Shown piece by piece: positions 47,191 to 60,020 of a stretch of DNA of 64,000 nt. Each line of letters starts with the position of its first letter. Position 1 is the first letter of the stretch. Source of the stretch: Centroberyx gerrardi (lineage: Eukaryota; Chordata; Actinopteri; Beryciformes; Berycidae). Below the pieces are notes generated by a model. The model was given only the letters and a program-made list of their open reading frames with translations, was not told the DNA's origin and searched no databases. The position numbers and the translations under genes were made by a program. The stretch spans positions 6,764,001 through 6,828,000 of the forward strand of contig NC_136001.1 in assembly GCF_048128805.1 (NCBI RefSeq). Reading direction: 5' to 3'.

Positions 47191-47733
47191 TTAAAGGTCC
47201 CATATTTTACATTTTCCAGTGTTTTATTTTATGTCTTGAGGTCCATTAAAAACCGTTTGTGTGGTGTCATGTACCAAAAACACTCTCAATCCATTTTCCA
47301 GCATCTCTCTGAGCCTTACCAAGAACAGGCTTTTTCTGTTGCTGTGTCTTTAAAGCTCATTAATATTAACGACCCCTCTGTTCTGATTGGCTAACCGTTT
47401 CAAGAGTGAAACGTGAGACACCACAGCCTGGCTGCGTCAGGTAGGGAAAACTCTCTGGTAATAAACAATGACAACCACTCAACCGCTTTGAAAAAAACAC
47501 TTTGTTAGTCTATTATTTCTTACAAAAATGATAATGAGCGAACCTTTGTGACGCCACAAAGTTACGGAAGTCCAAACGGCTCGTTTAGAGGCTCGCTTTT
47601 CTAATATGGATTGTGTGGATTTAGTTGGCGACCGTGCGTTTTGATACTTTCACCATGTTTAGATAGCACATCCAACTCCTTTATAATCAAAGAGGCAAGG
47701 GAAATCCCGTTTTCAACAATGTGGGACCTTTAA
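47191..47733. repeat. TTAA-flanked MITE (ggtcccatatttta family)
   Basis: The ends are ttaaaggtcccatat at 47191 and atgtgggacctttaa ending at 47733. It is inserted in the loop of the foldback element; a fragment of the same family is at 42405-42592. Confidence 0.8.
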
Positions 47734-48084
47734 AAGTGGGATCTGTTGTTGAATCTGTTCACAAACTTATACTTAAACTTACTTAATATAAGTTTTCAGG
47801 CTAAATTCGTGGCTTCATTCAAACTCTACAAACGCTACAAACTCGTCCAGCTGCATCCGATCTTGGTGAGTAGTTTATATTCTGGTTTTCATGGTGGTCA
47901 AGAGCCAAATAACCCCCATGTTAAAACTAAGTGGAATATTGCTTTAAGTGAACTTGCAGTTTTGTGGGGGTTAAACAATTCACTAAAGATATACAAAAGC
48001 ATGCACATCCAAACTGATAGTAGGTGCTGGACGGAGCGCTGCTCACTGCTGTTTAGGAGACAGTTTGTGTTTCACTCTGAATAT

Positions 48085-48245
48085 TTTGATTTGTCAAACA
48101 CTAGAATTTCATTTTGGCAAATAGGACGAATCTACAGCTTCTCAATTAGTAGGAATGGGACACTCTCTGTTGTAGCCCCACTTTGTGATTTATGCTGATA
48201 AGGCCGGTGTATTTTTACATGAAAATCTTGCCTACTGCAGCTGTA
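48085..48245. repeat. Relic of the gctgcactaggca MITE
   Basis: Matches the right part of the MITEs at 5091-7027 and 17196-17477 (agaatttcattt, ctcaattagt, tagccccacttt). The left part is lost. 48246-49470 contains no gene; 49285-49380 has a repeat-like stretch (acatttcggtcagtaagacc). Confidence 0.6.
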
Positions 48246-49470
48246 AAATGCATTGTGTTGAAAACTAACACAAATATGTGCAGTCCCAAACTAGGCTCAC
48301 GGATGCGATGATCCTTTTTAAGAGTGTAAGTTGATTAATTCATGATTTGACTTCTCCCATCACAGCAGATTAGTGATGCCTCGAGGGAGGGAAGTTGCAC
48401 CTCAGCGGCTTCCTACAGACCATTGTTCTTCAAAGTCTGGGCTGCTTAAAATTTATAATTATGCAGAATTTGCTGGCCTCAAAGCTGATGATTTTTTAAA
48501 AGTTTATTTTTGATGGCATTTTTGCTTCATTAGACAGGATTCTGTAGAAATTGGGAGAGCAAGCAGCATTGAACCTCCTGGGCAGAACAAGACTCAGTTC
48601 CCCCCTGTATGCATAGCATGGAGCTAACACTGCCATGGTTAGGCTTCCCATTCACATTGGGGCCACCCATGCTAAAAATGTACATAGTACAGTACATATA
48701 TTTTTAGTTATGTGCTGGGGCTAAAAACTTCCATCAAATGTCCTGTGTTATTTTGGATCTTGACCCAGACTCAAACTCAACACACTGAGTACATTCACAT
48801 GCACACCGATACTCCGATTACTGGGAATAATCAGCTTGAGGCACTATTTCAATTTCAATGTTTAAACAATTTCTATTATAACTCGGTTTACATGGCTTCA
48901 TTGAATGATCGGTCTACCGCTCGCTGCTCCACTGAACTGAGCCATGAGTAGAGAAAACAACAACAGGAATCTAAGGTGTTATATTTATTAAATTATAAAT
49001 ATTAAAAGATTGAGCAGAAATGTAGGTGTGTTAACTGGGTTATGCTTACTCTGATAATGACCTTACTCTGATTAAGATAATCAGATAAAGGCGTTTACAT
49101 GACAATTTCAATAGTCTTAATTGGGTTAAGAATTCATTGTTAGTGTGCATGTAAATACTGTATATTCACTGTCAGGGGTGGAGAGAGTACCAAAACATTT
49201 CTAAGTAGACGTAGTGTTACCATGCTGAAATTTTACGTTAAATGTACACAGAGTAAGAAATGTAATCCTGCACACTGTCTACACTTGCATGATACTTTAA
49301 TGCGACATTTCGGTCAGTAAGACCTTCATCAGGCAAACATGAAACAACTAAAAACATCCCAGAATAAATAGAACAGGGTAAAGAGGTACAGACCAATGAG
49401 GAAAGGTTATTCCGAAGGAGACACCTGTAGGCCATCCTCAATTTAGGTCACATGGCCCAACAGGTGCAGC

Positions 49471-50411
49471 TAATGGTGCATTCTGTTGGAAGTCAGAAGT
49501 CGATAGTTCCGAGTTGGAATTAACGACTTCCAATCTAAATGCGTTTCAGTGGGTCTTCTCTGGAAAACATGAACGCAACAGCCTTTATCCATTAACATTA
49601 ACGGTAGCTATCTGACAATGCTGTAGTAACGTTAGCAGGCTAGTTCATACTAGCAAAGACTTCTATCTAGTAACGGAGCACAAGTCAACTGTATTACGTT
49701 ACAAATGGAAACTACAAAGTTGTTACAACACGTTTTCATAACAGACAAACTGCATATCAAGTAAAATCAAGTTTTATTAAACCTGCAATAAGCGATTTCA
49801 GACCCTGTAACCAATCCTGAAGCTAACGTGAGCTACGTGGAGATTTCCGTGAGACGTAATGATATAAACAAATAGTCACACAGCAGCAGCTGTGTTGTTG
49901 TTTTCACCTCTTTTCTAAAGCTTGTTGTCAAAGTCGGCCCGAGAAAAGGCGAATCGATAAAGCGAGCGAGTAAACGTTTTCAACTAGTAAACTTGCTACC
50001 TGCCTCTTCACTTGTCATTGTGGGGCTTGTAACCTTCAGCGGGAGAAAAATCTGGCAAAGTGAGACTGGTAACTGGTGATATTTCTCCGTAGGTACGTTT
50101 ATTTTAGCCATTAGCTTTTATGCACGGTTTGTCCTTTAGGGCTTCCGTCACCCAGTAGCTTTGCTCTGTGTGTTTACAAAATGTGTTGCGGTTGCTGTCA
50201 CCCTCTAGTGGTCAGAAAAAAATGCTTAGTGTAGCTTTAAGTACAAATTGATGCTGTGACTTCAGCTGTGTTTATATCGGAGAACTCGGGTGGAATGAAT
50301 CTTCCCCGATTTCCGACTGCGAATTCCGACTTCAACGACCGTTCTGTTGCATTTTTCCGTGTTGGAAATCATTTTTCTCTGAGTTCAGAGTGCGGTGGAA
50401 TGCACCATAAG
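49471..50411. repeat. Inverted-repeat element with nested TTAA MITE
   Basis: taatggtgcattctg at 49471 pairs loosely with tggaatgcaccata ending at 50411, next to tcggaactc / gagttccgac-like words. Inside, 49777-50240 is flanked by TTAA, with ends ttaaacctgcaataagc and gcttagtgtagctttaa. No coding frame. 50412-51060 shows nothing. Confidence 0.55.
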
Positions 50412-51609
50412 GTAGTGAGCTAAATTCATAACAATAAATAAAATCTAGATAAAAAGGCATAAGGGTTAGCTTGTCAGTAGCCATCACAGTACAATGCTAA
50501 AGAGATTAGTCTACTACCACAAGTGCACAAGGTTCAATAAATGCTAAATGACTTACAATATTAGGCTAAGAAAAATAAGAGCCCTATTGCAAAATCTTAA
50601 CAAGATAAATGTACATTAGAGTCAAAGGAATATGTGTTACAAAATCTTACAAAGATAGAAAAGTACAAAAATATATTGGAGCAAATAATACGTTAGAGCA
50701 AGTATGGGGTAAAGTACAAGTATACAGAAAAGCTACTCAATTACAGTAATGGGCGTAAATGTAATTAGTTACTTCCACTCTTGCTCATTGTCAACACTTA
50801 ACCATTTAACCATGCTCCACAGCCCTGAAAACTGAATATTTTTGACAAAACAGTCCTAATTTTTCCACATGGTTTCTGTATGTCACTTGCATGTCTAAAC
50901 AGGTAAAACACTAAACTAGAAGCCAAATAAACAAGGAAATTTTTTAAACAGCTTATACACAATTGAAACAGCGTATACACAAGAATAATTCCTGACAAAA
51001 AGGGTTTCCCCAAAGAGATAAAGGTTCAAAATGGCTGCGCTAACATGATGTGCTTGTCAGTCTTGGGCTGCGGTCGAATAGTCTTTTTTGGTTCCTAACT
51101 GAGTGAAATGACCCGGAAGTACCAATGTGGCAGCCATGATAAGAGCTGTTCGAATTCTCTAAATGCTAAGGAAAGGTGCTTCAGTGCTTCCTTACTTATC
51201 TCCTTTAGCATAGGATACACTGGACCATCCTTTACGAAAGGAAAGGCGATAATGCTGTCCCACAATTCCTTGCGGCAGCAACATTTAAAGCAACGCACCA
51301 TCCGGCCGTTTAAAGCGACGCACCATCCGACTGTCCACGAAAACAAACGATCAACAACATGACCGAAAAGGGACGTAGATCATGTTGCTGTTGCTTATTA
51401 AGCATTTTCCATCTTATGCCATAACCTGCTAATGTGCTTATATGTTTTGAACTGTCAACAATATGTTAAACCCATAGGCGAACTATGAACGTTACGCTAC
51501 TGTTGTAAAATGATCAAAGTGAAGTTAACGTTGTAGCGTAACCTATGCTCAGTTTGCATTAGTTATTTCTTCATTCTGAGCATTGTTGTATTGCCAGCCT
51601 TTAGGAATA

Positions 51610-52454
51610 TCACTAATTAATGTTACTTCAGTCACAGATGCTGAAACCAAGGGCAAGGGTTTGAAGGTGGTGAAGGAAATGCGGCTGGAGGGGCAGGTGA
51701 CTGCCGCATAGGCATCCAAAAAGTGGGACAACTTAAAAACCAAATACAAGGTAAAGCAAATCATATGGCTGGGCACTGTGGTGGGCTAGTGTTTGTGGAT
51801 ATTATGTTGTACAATTAAAACAGGCTTACATTGGCTACCCCAGCCTTCTATATGGAAATGTAATGTGCCTATTAATTAGTTATCTACACATTAGATTAAC
51901 TTTTCAACATTTGAGGCAAAAGCAATTATGAGTAGCCACAAAGTTGAATGGCTAGTAACAGTTAGACTATTCCATTATTGGTCACTGTGCATTCTGCCCC
52001 AACTGCCCTTTCAGTAACATTCTGTTCTCCATGGTGTTAATAGGAGTTGAAGAATCCCCCCACCGGCACAGGCACGGACAGTGGTGAGGCAACAGCAGCT
52101 ACTTGGCTGTGGTTTGATGCCATACATGAGGCACTTGGGGAAAGGCCGTCCATTCAGCCTCCCACCCTTGCTGCCTCATGCTCAGTGCCAAACCATGGCC
52201 AGGCTGCTGCTGAAGCCTCATCCTCTGGATGTGAAGGGCCTTCACAAATGTCCCTCCTGCCTGGCACAGATAGTGAGGAGGAGTCCTCCACCTGCTCCCA
52301 GCCACCCACTAAAAGGCCAAAGAGGGGTGGGGGCATGTTGGCCTTCCTCAAGAAGCAGGCTGAAAAGGAGGAAGCAAGGGATGCTGCTCTATACGAGCAA
52401 AATGAAAGATTCCTCAGCCTTTTTGCTGAACTTGTTAAAAAAAATAAACTTTAA
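51610..52454 (+). pseudogene. Harbinger Myb/SANT-like DNA-binding protein, 5' part lost
   Basis: A first piece (about 51625-51750) reads TKGKGLKVVKEMRLEGQVTAA, given as TKGKGLKVVKEMRLEG and QVTAA, a TAG at the position after AA, then ASKKWDNLKTKYK and a splice donor (aag|gtaaag). After an intron, exon 52044-52454 (acceptor aatag|gag) continues LKNPPTGTGTDSGE, WLWFDAIHEALGERPS, a Ser/Glu-rich linker, PPTKRPKRGG and a charged helical tail ending KKNKL. The KKWxNLKxKYK trihelix is typical of the Myb/MADF-like partner that helps Harbinger transposase enter the nucleus and bind DNA. The stop codon and lack of a start exon show it is dead, unless an unseen exon exists. Confidence 0.78.
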
Positions 52455-53259
52455 ACTTGGAGTCCTGTTGTGTTAACTGAAAGAAATCAAATACAAAGCT
52501 CTTCAGTTGCTGAATGAATGGAATAGTATTGAGCAACACATTGCTTCAATCCACAAATAAAAACCTAGCCCACCTGTCAGAGCTGTCCCCGACCACTGCC
52601 TAACTCACTGTACTGCGCAAGCTCCTTCCTCCCACCTCTTACAAGATGGCCAATAGCAATAGATGTCAGGAGCCCCTTTTTCAGAACTGTCACCTCAAAC
52701 ACATGAGATTTCTGCTGTACATGCAACATAATGTATGTTCTTTACTGTGATGCGCATTGAAATTCTCAACACCAGGGCGTAAAGGTAGAAGTACCCGAAT
52801 GCTAAGTGACCGACCTACTCCTGTGAAATATACAAGCTAAATATAATGACCACACAGATGAAAAAAGGAGTCTAGCAGTAATGGAACACATGTAGGCTAT
52901 AAATGCAGGACATAGCCACCATGTTGTCCTATTTACTAAATACTTCCATTCAGACACTCAACATTTATTATTTAGAATAATTTGACCAGTTGGAAGCCCC
53001 TTTACCACTGGTTTTACAGAGAGTTAATGATTTAAGTGTTTCTTAGGCAGCCCATGGTCTTTGCATCTCTCACAGAAAGATCCACTGTAATAAATATGAC
53101 AAACACTGTGTGAAAGAAAAAGTTCTTGATTTATTAATGTGCAAACAAAAATGAAGAAAAGTTCTTGAATTATTGACTGAAATCAAAATGTAACAGAAAA
53201 GCCATTTATTCACTTTACAAAATAAAATAGTCATGATCGTGCAGAGGTGGTTAGGGTTA

Positions 53260-54190
53260 GACGCCCCTGACAAACACTGGACTATTTCGTAGCACCCTGG
53301 TGTCGTGGACTGAACCAGGGTAACCAACAAATATGTCCAGAAATTTGCTGTGCTGTCACAGATTGCCTGAAGCTGGATAGAGTGGAAGAGTTTCCTGTTC
53401 AGGTAATCTTGTGCATGTGGACCATGGGGAGCCTTGATGCGGACGTGGCATCCATCAATGGCTCCCACACAGTGGCTGAAGGCTGGGCTGTTGGCAAGGT
53501 GTTGGAAGCCATGGCCAACTTCAGCACACTGTGCCAGTGTGGGGAAGTGGACCACTTTGTCCAGGAGAGACAGGAGTGCGTCACACATCCGATGTACAAT
53601 GTCAAACACGGTCGTCTTTGGCACATTGAAGACCCGGGAGTCAACGGTGTAAGACAATCCATGTGCCAGCCAGTAGACCACCAGGAGGACCTCCATATAT
53701 TTCTCCCAGCCATGGGTCTTCTCCCTCCTGAGAAAGGCCATCAGTGCCTCAATAGATGACCTAGACAGGCGGTAGTCAAAACATGGACATGGGTGTTGGG
53801 GGTGGCATAGATTTTGCTCCTCTCCTGTAAGAGACAAAATAAGGTGTAAATAGAATAAAGTGTAAATACATAACTAGTGTGCTGTTTTTTCCTGTCTTGT
53901 TTTCATTTTTAAACCCAATGATGCATTATCCTTGTGTAAGGCAAAACATAACGGCTATACTGTATTCTACATAGGAACACATTAGATATGCAGGAACAAT
54001 TTCAGTTATGCTTTGATGGTAAGTTCAATTTAAGCATGCTCTGTGATCAATGATGTTCAAAACCCATATTGCATCCTCTTACATTTGTGAACACAATGCC
54101 ATGAGCCTCCGCAGTCGTACCCTCCTCCTGTGAAGGTCTCTTCGGTTTCGCTGTAAGGTGAGCCACACAACAGCAGCATCTCCATATCTC
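53260..54190 (-). pseudogene. Harbinger (HARBI1-like) transposase, broken
   Basis: On the minus strand, 54075-54190 keeps an Arg-rich N-terminal piece (VVWLTLQRNRRDLHRRRV). From acceptor 53824 the main exon reads CFDYRLSRSSIEAL, WLAHGLSYTVDSRVFNVPKTTV, given as WLAHGLSYTVDSR and FNVPKTTVFDIVHRM, then the first catalytic aspartate in VGAIDGCHVRIKAP and LQAICDSTANF. A frameshift follows near 53350; the next frame gives IFVGYPGSVHDTRVLRNSP and stops at about 53262. The last part of the DDE domain, with its glutamate, is absent. The element cannot encode active transposase. Confidence 0.85.
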
Positions 54191-55429
54191 CCATTTTGTT
54201 GTATAACTGATACTCCCCAGCTGCCCTTTTATAGGCCACTAATTGAAGATGGGCTCATCTGGATATATACTACTCAGCTGGGTAGATGGGTTTTTGGCCA
54301 TTCATTGAGTGCAGTAGTGTTGGGCCCTTGATTATCTGATAGTAATATCTTTGGGGAATCAACTATTTTGTCACATTACACAGCACAATCAAGTCAACAT
54401 TTCAAGGTGTTTACTGAGTTGTGTGGTGGTTCTTAAGCTATTATATGCATAGGCTTATAATTAGATCATCATCAGCATATTAACCATAACACAGAAGTCT
54501 GTCTTTCAAAAAGAAGGGAGATGATGTTTTTAATTCAACATGTTTGAAATGATATGTATAGTAGTAGATTTGTAGGCCTAACATGTTATGCCTATCTTGC
54601 ATGAATTTAACAATTATTTTCATACAATCATACTAATTGGGATTCATGTCGATAAATATGAGTGGACAGGAGGGTGAGTGTGAGCAACCGTTCTCAATGT
54701 GAGCATTTCGTTTCACTTTTGTGACTGGTAGCCTATATTCCTTTTTTATTTCAATTCCAACCTTGGTGATGAAGTAATATTTTTCACTGGGTTGTCCACA
54801 TTTATATAGCCTGCATGAAACAACACGGTAAGAACGCATGGGGCGAAGTATCTAAGATGCCCTTTTAGTAGTCCATCTCCGGAACATTGTAGTTTCACCA
54901 CGGCAGACCCACGTCATTAACATCCGCCGTCGCATAATTACGTAGCCTAGTGTAAATGCAGTCGGATTCTCTTAGCACCGCGGTTGTCTTTTCCTAAGCC
55001 CTTATGAATTCTCCTTCACATCGTTCCTTGACCTCATGACGTTTTCCATCGAGGTCAAGGAAAAGTGGTTAGAAATAGGAGTTAGGACGTATTTTTTTGA
55101 CTATTCGACCGCAGCCTTGGCCTCTGCAGTTTTCTTTGGCAGCCATGTTGGCTCCACACTCTGCTCCATGGCCGTTGCTATAGTAACCGATGCTGATCTG
55201 CTCAGTGCTGGGCATGGGGCCATGGCAGCGCTGTGGAGGACACTGTTACATATCTGCAAACAGCACAGAGATGGGGCAGTAAAATGGCACCGACACAAAT
55301 ACATAAATAAATGAATGAATATACAAAACATGAGAAACACCAGATTTTTCCATGAAATACTGTAGACTGACCAGGTGACAGCTGTCATCCCTTGTTGAGT
55401 TCACCTGTTAAATCCACTTAATGATGAAA

Positions 55430-55715
55430 AGAGGGAAGAAAGGAGAGAAAACTAGTAAAAAAAGAGAAAACGAGAACAATAAGAGCTGAAAAGGAGGGCA
55501 AAAAGAGGGAAGAACAGAGAAAACGAGTGGCAAAAGTAGGAAAGACAGAAAACGAGCTGAAAAAAGAAGAGAAAACGAATGAGAAAAGGAGAGGAAAAGA
55601 CAAAATGAGTGTTTGTGTGTGCTCTCCTCTCCCTCCTCTCCTCTGCTCTCCTCCTCTCCTCTGCTCTCCTCTCCTTCCTCTTCTCCCTCCTCTCATCTCC
55701 TCTCCTTTAATTGTG
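55430..55715. repeat. Purine tract followed by polypyrimidine tract
   Basis: 55430-55600 is GA/AAAA-rich and 55620-55710 is CTCTCC-rich. The frames across them are low-complexity artefacts. 55716-57470 contains no gene that I can recognise. Confidence 0.8.
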
Positions 55716-57473
55716 TGTGTATGTGTGTCTGAGATGCATATATCTACATATCAAAGATGAAATATTCAGAGATGATTCTTTCCTTAACATGCCTGTTTTT
55801 AATAAAGAAGGGTCTTCAGATGAGCCAGAACTGTAATAATAACTCATGATGGGTTTTACTTAAACCAGCACTTATTTGGTAAGCAAAGGTGTCTCATTTT
55901 GGAATGAAGCCCCTCACATGCACACACATGCACACTTGGGCTGCGTTCATATTGCATTCTTTTGTTTTTCCTCATGTGACGCAGATGTTTTATAATCAGT
56001 GTGAGTGGAGTCACATTTTCTAAATTCCAATCAGGACACATGGAGATGAACGACTTGTATTTGAACACTCACATCAGAATTTGTCATTTGTGACAATAAG
56101 TAAACCTTACATCATTCACCTGACATAATTGTCATAATTTTGAGCCAGTGTTAGCATGGATACAACGAGACACAACAAGGGAAAGAAAGACAAACAGCAG
56201 ACTTGACTGGTATCTGGGGAAACGCCTCAGTTCAGTCAGAACTCAAAGACACACACTGTAACTGAAGTGTGTTGTCGTTTGTTATTGTTACTCTGTGCAT
56301 GCGTGTGTTTTCGACATCTCCGTCAGTTCACATTGGTGTCAGATATGGGTTACATCATGGAATAAATATGAACAGTCATCCAGAAAATCAGATATGAGAG
56401 AGATGAAGAAATGATCTAGATATCAGGAGTGACGCAGCAGATCTGCTATGGAAAGCAGATCTGGGTCTTCAGGAAGTCTGCACTAATAATTCCTAGTGTT
56501 GAATCCTGTCTCCAGTGTCAGATGGGTGGAGGGTCAGTGATCACGACAATTCATGTCATGTCAGATAAGTTATTACTGAATTGACTTTTCTTTCTTCTGG
56601 TCATCTTAACTTTCTGGTTCTTTGTATTGTCCTGTGTGGCAAAGCCCCAGTGATCCAGCACCTAAGATGGATAACACAACTAGATAATGCAGATGCTATT
56701 TGGTTCTGGTCTCTTACAGTCTGTTGGAGACTGTTAGGTCCTTGAGATACAATATATTTATTGATTTTTCATTAAACAACAAGTAAAACATATACACATA
56801 ATAAGCAATGGCAGTCCATTTGGCATGAGGCAATGACTCAAAATCTTGAAAAAAAAACAGTGCGTTAATCATGTCCAAATAAAATATAAAAGGGAAATTT
56901 CAGTAAAACAACACATTAGACAGAGTATTTGATTTGAGGTGTTCATTTGATTTTGAGGATGCATAAATTCTTTATCAAAGTTGTGGATTGTCAAGAAAAA
57001 AATGAATAAATAAATATGACTTTATGTTGATTTTATTACAGTATAGACAGTTGTTATTGTGTTAAGTCATATTTAACAGCAGAAACTTTGTCAGATGGGG
57101 TTCCTCACCACAACATCTTCTCAAACAGGAGTCTGCGGTCTGATGTGTGTGTGTGTCTGGGGATCCTGGACATGGAGACGTTTGGGAACTGTGTTAGAAA
57201 GGCAATACTTTCTTCACTTAGTAGCACCAAATTAACAGTAGAGGGAGTCATTCTACTACAGTACAGAAGACTTCTCTCTTTCTCTTATTCTTCAGTCCAT
57301 CTCAGTTCAGTTCAGTTTACTGTCCTGACTGCTACATGAACAGTACAGTCAGTGTCTAAATTCAGTTGGAATAAACTAAGAACAGAAAATAAATAAATTT
57401 GAGATTGTACAAAACAATTTATCTCTCTAACTTTTTCATATGTCCTCCTCTTCCTCACTGAGGGGGGCAGGGA

Positions 57474-58318
57474 GAGAGAGAGAGAGAGAGAGAGAGACAA
57501 AGAGAGAGCAAACAGCTGCAATGATAATGGGCTCATGCCCCTGATCTCTCTTTCTCTGTCTCTATCTCTCTTTTATTTTCTTCTCCTCTAGTTTCTTCTT
57601 GTCTCTCTTCTCTTTGCGTCTTCTCTTCACATCTCTAGTCTCTTCTCTTTGCTTCTCTTCTTTTCTCTTCTCTACTTTTTCTTTCTTCTCATTTCTCCTC
57701 TTCTCATTTCTTCCTCTCTCTTCTCTATTCTTCTCTCTTCTCTTCTCTTCTCTACTTTTCTCTTATCATCTCTCCTCTTATCTCAGTGTTTCTTCTCTTT
57801 CATTTCTCTCCTCTCCTCTCTCCTCCTCTGCTCTCCTCTTCTCTTCTCTACCTTTCTCTCGTTATCTCTCCTCTTATCTCTTCTGTTATTGTTTCTTCTT
57901 TTTTCCATTTCTCTCCTCTCATCTCCTTTCCTCATCTCTCCTCTCTCCTGCTCTCCTCCCCTCCTCTGCTCTCCTCTCCTTCCTCCTCTCATCTCCTCTT
58001 CCTCCTCCTCTCCGCTGCTCTCCTCTGCTCTTCTCTTCTCTCTTCTCCTCTCATCCCCTCTCCTCTGCTCCTCTCCTCTTCTCTCTTCTCCTCTCCTCTC
58101 CTTCCTCCTCCTCTCCTCCCCTCTCCTCTCCCTCCTCCTCACCTCTCATCTTCTCTCCTTTGCTCTCCTCTCCCTCCTCCTCTCCTCTCCCTCCTCTCCT
58201 CTCCTCTGCTATCCTCTCTTCTCCTCTCCTCTCCTCTCCTCTCCTTCCTCCTCCTCTCCTCCCCCTCCTCCTCACCTCTCATCTTCTCTCCTTTGCTCTC
58301 CTCTCCTCCTTCATGTTT
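57474..58318. repeat. Long polypyrimidine (TCTCC/TTCTC) tract
   Basis: A short (GA)n run at 57474-57510, then about 770 bp of nearly pure C/T on the plus strand (57545-58318) with tctcctctcct units. Its long open frames are Ser/Leu/Phe-only translations and are not genes. Confidence 0.95.
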
Positions 58319-58835
58319 TCAGAGTGATGTACTACTGTAAACCTTGCTGGCAGTGTGTCCTCATTGTCCTGTGTGACAGACGGCTTTACAGCATTTCCCT
58401 TCCAGACTCACATCCTCGCTCCCTGCAGCATGTTCAACAAGCTGCTGTCAGTTTATGTGGTGCTTCATCATGTTTAAAGTCACTGTATGTTATGGATTAA
58501 AACGAAAAGGCTGACTTGGCATGGGATGTTGTACTAGGCTATTAGATAGTACAGTGTGTCATCCAATGTTGGGGTCAATCATGTGTTCGATTTGTTGAAC
58601 TGTCTTTTATTTGATTCATAATGTTTTGATTTATAATGTTTAGCGACTCTTAGAAGTGGAATTTCATGGAATTTAATGGAATTAAATTCTGTATCCTGTC
58701 ATTCCAATTCAGTTCACATTCTGTTTCCTTGCAGCTGGGAGACTTTCACATTCACACTGCAACTGCAGGAAGTGAATTTGAATTTACCATGCATTCTCAG
58801 TTCAGTTCATGAATGGCTCCAACCCTGGTTGTGAG

Positions 58836-59435
58836 CTTTAGTCACTCAGCAGTGTGAAAATACCACCAGGTGACCTGTCAAAACCACATTAAGAGTGGAT
58901 TTACTCTTTATGATTAGGGTTTTAGATGTTTCACAGTCAAAATAGCCATTCATTCATTGGCTTTAGTCCCCAACCGGTGTGACAGCAGTGCCAGGTGAGC
59001 TGCCAATTCTATAGCAGGATGAGTTTACTCTTTAAGATTAAGCTCTTACAGTAATTGTGCCTCAAAACATCCACTAAGTGAGGGGTTTTAGTCCCTAGCT
59101 AGTGTTTAAACAGTACCAAGTGACATGTAGAGCCTTTACTAGGGTGGATTTACACTTTACAGTTAGGCTGTGATGTGTTTTACAGTCAAAATATCCATTA
59201 TGCCTCCAAACTGCTCATTCCATATTAGGGTGGATTTACTCTTTATAATTAGGCTTTTATTTCCAACCTCAGAGTCTAAGTATCCACTAAGTTAGGGCTT
59301 TAAGGTTTTATTATATGTGGATGGATTTACTCTTTATAATTATGCTTTTGTATGCACTTCAGAGTCAAAATATCCATTAAGCTAGAGATTTTAGTCCCTT
59401 ACTGATGTTAAAACAGTGTCAGGTGACAAGTCAGT
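58836..59435. repeat. Degenerate tandem repeat, unit about 125 bp
   Basis: Units begin near ctttagtcac (58836), ctttagtccc (58961) and ttttagtccc (59086), spaced 125 bp. Each has ccaggtgacctgtca-, gtggatttactcttta- and gtcaaaatatccatta-like blocks. Two shortened units of about 86 bp follow (gtggattta at 59230 and 59316), with a last partial one near 59388. Confidence 0.85.
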
Positions 59436-59528
59436 TATGTGTTTTTCAGGTGATTTATATTTTTTAGCTGGTTAACGTGTGTGTCAGACAGACGATGGAG
59501 GGAATAATCACAGGTGATGAGAGACCCC

Positions 59529-59851
59529 CCCCCACACACACACACACACATAATCCCATTTAACGAGATACACACTGTCAGCAAGCATGTATGCACACAC
59601 ACCCTACGACAAACAAATGCAAAGTACGTACAGGAACACACGCACACACATTTCCATGTTATTCTAACACACACTTGCATTCAGTGAGCACACACACACA
59701 AGTCCTAAATACACACAAGCACACACACACACACACAAACAAGCACAGGCACATAAACATTTATCACAAAACACACTATCAGCTTAGGAGTTTGCACACG
59801 CACATACACACAAACACACACATTTATCCTATTAAACACTTCGATTTGGCA

Positions 59852-59886
<35 letters not shown>

Positions 59887-59976
59887 AGGGAGTGGAGGGC
59901 CTCCAGACAGACAGATACACAGAATGCACTCCTCTCTTCCTCCTTATCTCGCTCTCCACATGTGTTTAAAGGGACG

Positions 59977-60020
<44 letters not shown>

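Larger units (their letters stand above)
45046..47947. repeat. TTAA-flanked foldback element holding three nested elements
   Basis: The outer ends are ttaaagcaatattccact at 45046 and agtggaatattgctttaa ending at 47947. The inner arms continue as reverse complements: 46775-46960 against about 47745-47935 (ggttatttggc / gccaaataaccc, accaccatgaaaacc / ggttttcatggtggt). The left arm is interrupted just after ccactta by about 1.7 kb of two other elements, and the loop by a MITE at 47191-47733. Confidence 0.85.
51066..55116. mobile_element. PIF/Harbinger DNA transposon, 4051 bp
   Basis: The terminal inverted repeats ggctgcggtcgaatagtc at 51066 and gactattcgaccgcagcc ending at 55116 are exact over 18 bp. 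They are flanked on both sides by ttg (51063-51065 and 55117-55119), the 3-bp target size of Harbinger. It carries relics of a Myb-like gene (plus strand) and a transposase (minus strand), the usual two-gene layout. Confidence 0.9.

Noticed and set aside
57599-58500. Several long open frames (up to 283 codons) on both strands
   Set aside because: They translate C/T- or A/G-only DNA into Ser/Leu/Phe or Arg/Glu strings in all frames at once. This is low complexity, not coding.
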